Shown piece after piece: positions 59,920-64,000 of a stretch of 64,000 nt of DNA (the first letter of the stretch is position 1; every line of letters starts with the position of its first letter). The notes below the pieces were generated by a model. That model was not told the origin of the DNA. It ran no database searches and was given only the letters and a program-made list of their open reading frames with translations. The stretch is from JBFGCM01 sp041581135 (GTDB taxonomy: Bacteria > Actinomycetota > Acidimicrobiia > Spongiisociales > UBA5794): NCBI GenBank assembly GCA_041581135.1, contig JBFGCM010000005.1, positions 1-64,000 on the forward strand, written 5' to 3'. The translations under genes and the position numbers were made by a program.

Positions 59920-60025
59920 GCTTCTCCTCGTCGGCGGGCATCGTACCCGGTTCGTGCGGGTAGTCCGGGCGAGTGGGTCCGGGGAGGCGCAGGCTCGACG
60001 CTGCGCACGAGTAGTTTCCTAGGTC

Positions 60026-60997
60026 ATGACGACGTGGGGCATCATCGGTACCGGCGACATCGCGACCCGATTCGTCCGCACGATCGCCGACCTGGACGGA
60101 GCCGTCGTGGGTGGCGTCGTCTCCCGCACGGCGGCTCGCGCCGACGAGTTCGCCGCCGAATTCGGGATCCCAGGTCGCTTCACGACGCTGCAGCCCCTCT
60201 TCGATGCCGCGGATGTGGTCTACGTTGCCACTCCCCACGATCGCCACCGCGCCGACACGCTGGCCGCTCTCCAGGCAGGAATGCCGGTGTTGTGCGAGAA
60301 GCCACTCGCCATCAACCACCGGCAGGGCAAGGAGATGGTCGACGCCGCCCGGGCGGCGTCAGTCTTCCTGATGGAGGCTGTGTGGAGCCGTTTCCTGCCA
60401 TGGTTCGACACGTTGGTGCGACACATTGCCTCCGGCGTCATCGGAGAAGTCCGAAGCGTGCAATCGGACTTCGGGTTCGTCATCCCCCATGATCCGGATT
60501 CCCGCCTGCTGGCGCCTCGCCACGGCGGGGGATCACTGCTGGACATCGGCATCTACCCCCTGACCCTCGTCCAAGCGATCCTCGGATGGCCGGATGAGGT
60601 ACGGGCATGGGCACACCTCGGTGACACGGGTGTCGACGAGCAGATCGGCGTCGTTCTCGGTTACTCAGGGGGTCGGCTCGGGGTGGTGCACGCCTCCCTG
60701 CAGGGCTTCAACGCCAACGAGGCCACGATCGTCGGCACCGACGGCTACATCCGTCTGCGGCATCCGGCGCATGCCACCCGGCGGTTGGAGGTGCACCGCC
60801 AGGGGAAGCCGCCGGAGGTCGACGACACGTCCTTCCCGTCGACCGGCATGCAGTTCGAGGTGGAGGAGGTCCATCGCTGCCTCGCCGCAGGTGAGGCAGA
60901 GAGTCCCCGCGTGCCGCACGACCACAGCCTGCGAATGCTCCAGCTGATGGACCTGATCAGAGCGGAGGTGGGCCTCCGCTATCCGGTCGACGATTGA
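60026..60997 (+). CDS. Gfo/Idh/MocA family oxidoreductase
   Basis: 323 aa. An N-terminal Rossmann fold (WGIIGTGDIATRF), then YVATPHDRHR, the family signature CEKPLAIN with the catalytic Lys, and a C-terminal substrate domain with GGGSLLDIGIYPLTL. Members are NAD(P)-dependent sugar or dihydrodiol dehydrogenases; substrate unknown. Start ATG 60026, 23 bp after an AT-poor leader with no clear ribosome site. Confidence 0.92.
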   Translation: MTTWGIIGTGDIATRFVRTIADLDGAVVGGVVSRTAARADEFAAEFGIPGRFTTLQPLFDAADVVYVATPHDRHRADTLAALQAGMPVLCEKPLAINHRQGKEMVDAARAASVFLMEAVWSRFLPWFDTLVRHIASGVIGEVRSVQSDFGFVIPHDPDSRLLAPRHGGGSLLDIGIYPLTLVQAILGWPDEVRAWAHLGDTGVDEQIGVVLGYSGGRLGVVHASLQGFNANEATIVGTDGYIRLRHPAHATRRLEVHRQGKPPEVDDTSFPSTGMQFEVEEVHRCLAAGEAESPRVPHDHSLRMLQLMDLIRAEVGLRYPVDD

Positions 60998-61075
60998 CCG
61001 AATGCTCTCACCAGCTTCACAGTCTCCTGACACGCAGCACCGATGCTCTGGGTAGGCGAGCAAAGGAGACAAGCC

Positions 61076-61552
61076 GTGAAGTGGAAGCGACTCACCACGA
61101 TGCTGGTGCTGGTTCTGTCGGCGGTGATGGTGGCCGGTGTCGCCGTCGCCCAGGACGATCCGGCCGAACCGGAGCACCACCGCAAGTACGGTGCGCTCTG
61201 GGCCAAGGGAACCGGAGCGGTGGAACTCGATGTCGACGTGGCCAAGCTGGGCATGTACGTCATTGGTGACGTCACGATCGTCGGACGATCCGATCTGGAT
61301 GTGCTGATCAACGATGCGCCGCTCGATCGACTCGCTGCCCCTGATTCGGATGGCACGGTCATCGAGCTCACCGGATTCGAGGGCGTCATCAAGATCCGTG
61401 GGGAGGATTTCGACGTCACGGTCGAGGGTGAGGTCAAGCTGCATGGACGCGGGGGCGGCTCGGCCAGCTTCCGTGGCACGGGCTGGTGGAGGACCCTGCA
61501 CAACCGAGGGTTGTGGCCGGCCGGTGATCCTGAGACCGACATCGGGTTCTAG
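61076..61552 (+). CDS. Small secreted protein, unknown function
   Basis: 158 aa. A signal peptide (residues 1-25, ending AVAQ-DD) is followed by a predicted beta-rich domain (GALWAKGTGAVELDVDVAKLGMYVIGD and later GRGGGSASFRGTGWW). No family recognised. GTG 61076 follows AAAGGAG at 7 nt. A good terminator hairpin lies 30 bp after the stop, so it appears to be a single-gene unit. Confidence 0.8.
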   Translation: MKWKRLTTMLVLVLSAVMVAGVAVAQDDPAEPEHHRKYGALWAKGTGAVELDVDVAKLGMYVIGDVTIVGRSDLDVLINDAPLDRLAAPDSDGTVIELTGFEGVIKIRGEDFDVTVEGEVKLHGRGGGSASFRGTGWWRTLHNRGLWPAGDPETDIGF

Positions 61553-61581
61553 CGCACACCCCCACGACGTTCCTCATTGAG

Positions 61582-61611
61582 GATGCCGGACACCTGGTGG
61601 TGTCTGGCATC
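61582..61611. terminator. 13-bp stem terminator hairpin
   Basis: 61582-61594 pairs with 61599-61611 (one G-U pair) around loop TGGT. It lies 30 bp downstream of the small secreted protein gene. Confidence 0.7.
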
Positions 61612-61724
61612 GTCGCGTGCCGGGGTTGCCCTCAGCCGTGCGTCGCCACCTCGCCGATCGAGGCCGGATGCGAGCAGACAACGGCACATGTGTTCTCCTC
61701 GGCGATCGGTAGGGTCACGGATCA

Positions 61725-62939
61725 GTGGACACGGCACCCGGGATCGCAGCGACCAGCCTCTCGTTCGCCGCCGTCTTGGGCGCTGCCATGGGTCTCGCCA
61801 CCATCGGTGGTGCCGCGATCGGCGTCCTGGCGACGTTTCTCATCGACGAGTTCGACATCACCCGTTCCGACGTGGGCACCCTGATCGCCGCGTTCGCCAT
61901 CGTTGGCGCCATCGCGTCGCCCGGGGCGGGTCGCCTCGCCGACTTGCTCGGAGGGCGACGGTCGGTGCTGGCCGTGTACCTCGTGGCCATCCTCGTGCTC
62001 GCCGGAATGGCGACGGCTCCCACCTTCCTGCTTCTCCTTCTCGCCTCCGGTGCCGGGGGATTCGCCAACGGGCTCACCAACCCCGCCACGAACAAGGCGA
62101 TCGCCACGCTGGTGCCGACAGGTCAGCGTGGCCTCATCACCGGTATCAAACAATCCGGGGTCCAGCTCGGCGTGTTCCTCGCCGGTTTGCTGCTCCCCCC
62201 GGTTGCGGACCGCTTCGGATGGCGAACCGGAGTGGGAGGATTGGCGGTGCTGGGTGTGCTCGGGCTCGTTGCGGCCCACTTTCGGTTGCCGCGCGAGGAG
62301 GGGAGGGACGTGGTCGAGCGCCGACCTCTGCGTGAGCCGCATGCGCCGGTCGTGTGGTGGCTCACCTTGTACAGCTTCCTCATGGGGCTGGGTACCGGTT
62401 CGATCACCGCCTTCATCGCGTTGTTCGCCGAGGAGGAAGTCGGGATGGACGTGCGCGCCGCCGGCCTCGTGCTGGGTCTCACCGGTCTGGTGGCCCTGGG
62501 AGGCCGCATCGGGTGGGGCATCGTCAGTGAGCGCCACACCGGCTATTTCCCGGCCTTGGCGATGATGGCTGCGCTGGCCACGGGTGCCGCCGGCTTGCTC
62601 GTGGCGGCGCCACACCTCGGCAGTGCGGCGGTATGGGTTGCCGCCGTGCTGGTGGGGTTCAGCGTGGGATCGTGGAACACGGTGGCGATGCTGGCCGTGA
62701 TGCACACTGCGGGGCCGGCGCAAGCCGGTCGGGGATCAGGGCTCGTGGTGCTCGGCTTTCTCGGCGGCTTCGGCCTCGGACCCCGCGGCTTCGGCGGTTG
62801 GGTGGATGCCGTGGGTTCCTACGGTCCGGCATGGGGCGGTGTGGTGGTGGGCTTCGCCGCCGCGCTCGGGGTGGCGCTCCTGTGGATGAGCTGGGGGAGG
62901 AGGCGGCTCGCCGTCTCAGGCGACGACTGCGGCGCCTGA
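61725..62939 (+). CDS. Major facilitator superfamily transporter
   Basis: 404 aa, about twelve membrane helices. MFS hallmarks: GAGRLADLLGGRRSVL after helix 2 and GGRIGWGIVSERH after helix 8. Conserved segments GLTNPATNKAIATLVP and GIKQSGVQLGVF resemble cyanate/drug-type permeases. Substrate unknown. The GTG start lacks a strong ribosome site. Its 3' end overlaps the convergent gene by 24 nt. Confidence 0.9.
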   Translation: MDTAPGIAATSLSFAAVLGAAMGLATIGGAAIGVLATFLIDEFDITRSDVGTLIAAFAIVGAIASPGAGRLADLLGGRRSVLAVYLVAILVLAGMATAPTFLLLLLASGAGGFANGLTNPATNKAIATLVPTGQRGLITGIKQSGVQLGVFLAGLLLPPVADRFGWRTGVGGLAVLGVLGLVAAHFRLPREEGRDVVERRPLREPHAPVVWWLTLYSFLMGLGTGSITAFIALFAEEEVGMDVRAAGLVLGLTGLVALGGRIGWGIVSERHTGYFPALAMMAALATGAAGLLVAAPHLGSAAVWVAAVLVGFSVGSWNTVAMLAVMHTAGPAQAGRGSGLVVLGFLGGFGLGPRGFGGWVDAVGSYGPAWGGVVVGFAAALGVALLWMSWGRRRLAVSGDDCGA

Positions 62940-63434
62940 CGCCACGATACGAATCGAACCCTTGGTGGCCGTATCCAGCACCAGGTGGACGCCGGCGGCC
63001 ACCGATGCCGCTGCCAGATGCACCATGTCCACGGAGGGCAACAGCGATTCAGGCCGGTCGGTGACCTCGGCTCCGCTGGCATCGAGGGCAGCCTCGGCCC
63101 GTTCCAGCCGGAGCAACGTCCCGTCGGCGAACTCGAGGAAGGTGCTGCGATCGAGCGCCGGACACACTTCGGTGCGGGCCTTCACGAGGGGAACTCGGCG
63201 ACGCGCCAGGCTGCGCAGTCGGGTGAGGCTGGCACGCGTGGCGCCAGGGTCGTTGTACCCGCGATACAGCGACGCCGTCGACTCGAGCACGAGCTGCATG
63301 TCGGCGACATCCTCGGGGTCGAATCCATGGCGGGTTGCGAGGCCCTGGCGGGTGCCCTTCCACAGTTGTGTAGCGATCCAGAACCCCAGCGGGAAGCTGG
63401 CGGCGATGAGGATGGCTGCGATCGGAAAGGGCAT
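62916..63434 (-). CDS. Hypothetical membrane-anchored protein
   Basis: 172 aa. One N-terminal membrane helix (about 3-24), then a soluble helical region (LESTASLYRGYNDPGATRASLTR) and a C-terminal part with a possible beta element (GVHLVLDTATKGSIRIV). No family recognised. ATG 63434 starts the helix directly. It overlaps the end of the MFS gene by 24 nt on the other strand. Confidence 0.65.
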   Translation of the reverse strand: MPFPIAAILIAASFPLGFWIATQLWKGTRQGLATRHGFDPEDVADMQLVLESTASLYRGYNDPGATRASLTRLRSLARRRVPLVKARTEVCPALDRSTFLEFADGTLLRLERAEAALDASGAEVTDRPESLLPSVDMVHLAAASVAAGVHLVLDTATKGSIRIVASGAAVVA

Positions 63435-63522
63435 GAAGGTAGTAACGGCGAACGCCTGTTGCTGCTTTAGTCCCGGCCCGGCGCCGATTCGGAGCCCGGC
63501 GAGCGTGGTACCCGTGGGTCGG

Positions 63523-64000
63523 CTAGGGCGAGTCGAACCCCATCACGGCCACGCCGTAACGACGCTGCAGGGCAGCTCCGACCAGCTCCCGCCACTGGGT
63601 GACGGGAACACTGCGCCGGGCCGCCGCCCGGGTGAAGCGGTACCGCCTCGGTTCGGTGACGACGGCGTGAAACGCCGATTCGACTCCCAGCCACGAGGCA
63701 GCAGATGCCATGCGGCTGCTGCGGGGAGGCACCAGCGTCAGCGGTCCGACGATGGTGGCGCGCTGCGCCCGGTAGTGGTGGCGGTCGACCAACACCCGCC
63801 CCGAAAGCTGCACGAAGCCGGACACGAGTGGCTGACGGCGTGGGATGAGGTATCGGGGCGGCAGCCCGGGCTGTTCCCTGGTGGCATAGATCCCGCACGT
63901 GCACCAGGGTTCGGGGACGATGCGGTGGTGGCGGTCGATGGTCGCACCCAACCGGAGCTCCTGCGTCGCCGGCTCCTGCACCATGCATTTGGCGTCCAGG
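63523..64000 (-). CDS. Hypothetical protein with CxCGIYA motif, start beyond window
   Basis: About 159 codons are visible and the frame stays open to the window edge, so the N-terminus is missing. The segment EPWCTCGIYATREQ resembles a cysteine motif found in uncharacterised actinobacterial proteins; LSGRVLVDRHHYRAQRATIVGPL follows. The rest is basic and has no recognised domain. An internal ATG at 63984 exists but the upstream codons are also coding-like (LDAKCMVQ). Confidence 0.6.
   Translation of the reverse strand, partial: LDAKCMVQEPATQELRLGATIDRHHRIVPEPWCTCGIYATREQPGLPPRYLIPRRQPLVSGFVQLSGRVLVDRHHYRAQRATIVGPLTLVPPRSSRMASAASWLGVESAFHAVVTEPRRYRFTRAAARRSVPVTQWRELVGAALQRRYGVAVMGFDSP

Noticed and set aside
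61722..62723. Long minus-strand frame opposite the MFS transporter
   Set aside because: Composition of an antisense shadow (His, Arg, Gly, Gln rich) with no start context; the plus strand encodes clear membrane helices.

Overview
The window is a high-GC stretch of bacterial chromosome with short gaps, many GTG starts and frequent GTGA/ATGA stop-start overlaps. Gene content points to an actinobacterium: a WXG100/FtsK-type secretion locus, ClpS next to DUF2017, an RskA-type anti-sigma domain, an ECF42 sigma factor with its DGPF partner, DUF3105, and nadABC under an NrtR-like regulator. The sulfide oxidation genes, the Fe-S/NrfD/multihaem cytochrome operon and the orphan molybdopterin oxidoreductase would fit an environmental Acidimicrobiia-like lineage. 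That placement is inference; no rRNA or complete tRNA is present.

Layout. 1-10100: a type VII-like secretion locus. A minus-strand operon (WXG100, 85-aa protein, 1364-aa EssC/EccC-like ATPase, DUF1023-type hydrolase) faces a 784-aa effector-like protein followed by clpS and DUF2017. The 784-aa protein and the hydrolase share an N-terminal module. 10.3-16.9 kb: peptidyl-prolyl isomerase, a DUF2383-type protein, a sulfide oxidation cluster (SQR-like, TusE/DsrC-like, DsrE2-like), a beta-propeller lipoprotein and an acyl-ACP desaturase-like ferritin-fold protein. 16.9-25 kb: a tandem hairpin array, an 1831-aa secreted repeat protein, a DEAD-box helicase and an unusual sigma region 2/RskA fusion. 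25-31 kb: 2-oxoacid dehydrogenase E1 alpha/beta, AlkD, YceI-like protein, DGPF protein plus ECF42 sigma factor, and a VOC protein. 31-37.2 kb: molybdopterin oxidoreductase, lipoprotein, AidB-like acyl-CoA dehydrogenase and a secreted endonuclease/phosphatase-fold protein. 37.6-42.1 kb: nadC, nadB, nadA and nrtR with a putative NrtR operator. 42.2-44.4 kb: a CHAT-domain protease carrying a near-perfect 57-bp tandem repeat. 44.4-50.3 kb: proline dehydrogenase, DUF885 peptidase-like protein, alpha/beta hydrolase, EttA and PdxH.

50.3-52.2 kb is an accessory patch between two near-identical 21-bp repeats. It holds a tRNA-like remnant, a startless reading frame, a secreted tail-fibre-like protein and an apparently 5'-truncated gene. 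52.6-57.7 kb is a four-gene operon encoding a ferredoxin-like subunit, an NrfD-type membrane protein, a dihaem and a tetrahaem cytochrome c, with no catalytic subunit. 57.8-64 kb: DUF6159-like membrane protein, Mug-type DNA glycosylase, DUF3105 protein, Gfo/Idh/MocA oxidoreductase, a small secreted protein, an MFS transporter and two hypothetical proteins, the last cut by the window edge.

Most worth a second look: the secretion locus with its shared effector module and inverted-repeat operators, the CHAT protease with its repeat region, the sigma/anti-sigma fusion, and the Fe-S/NrfD/cytochrome operon.
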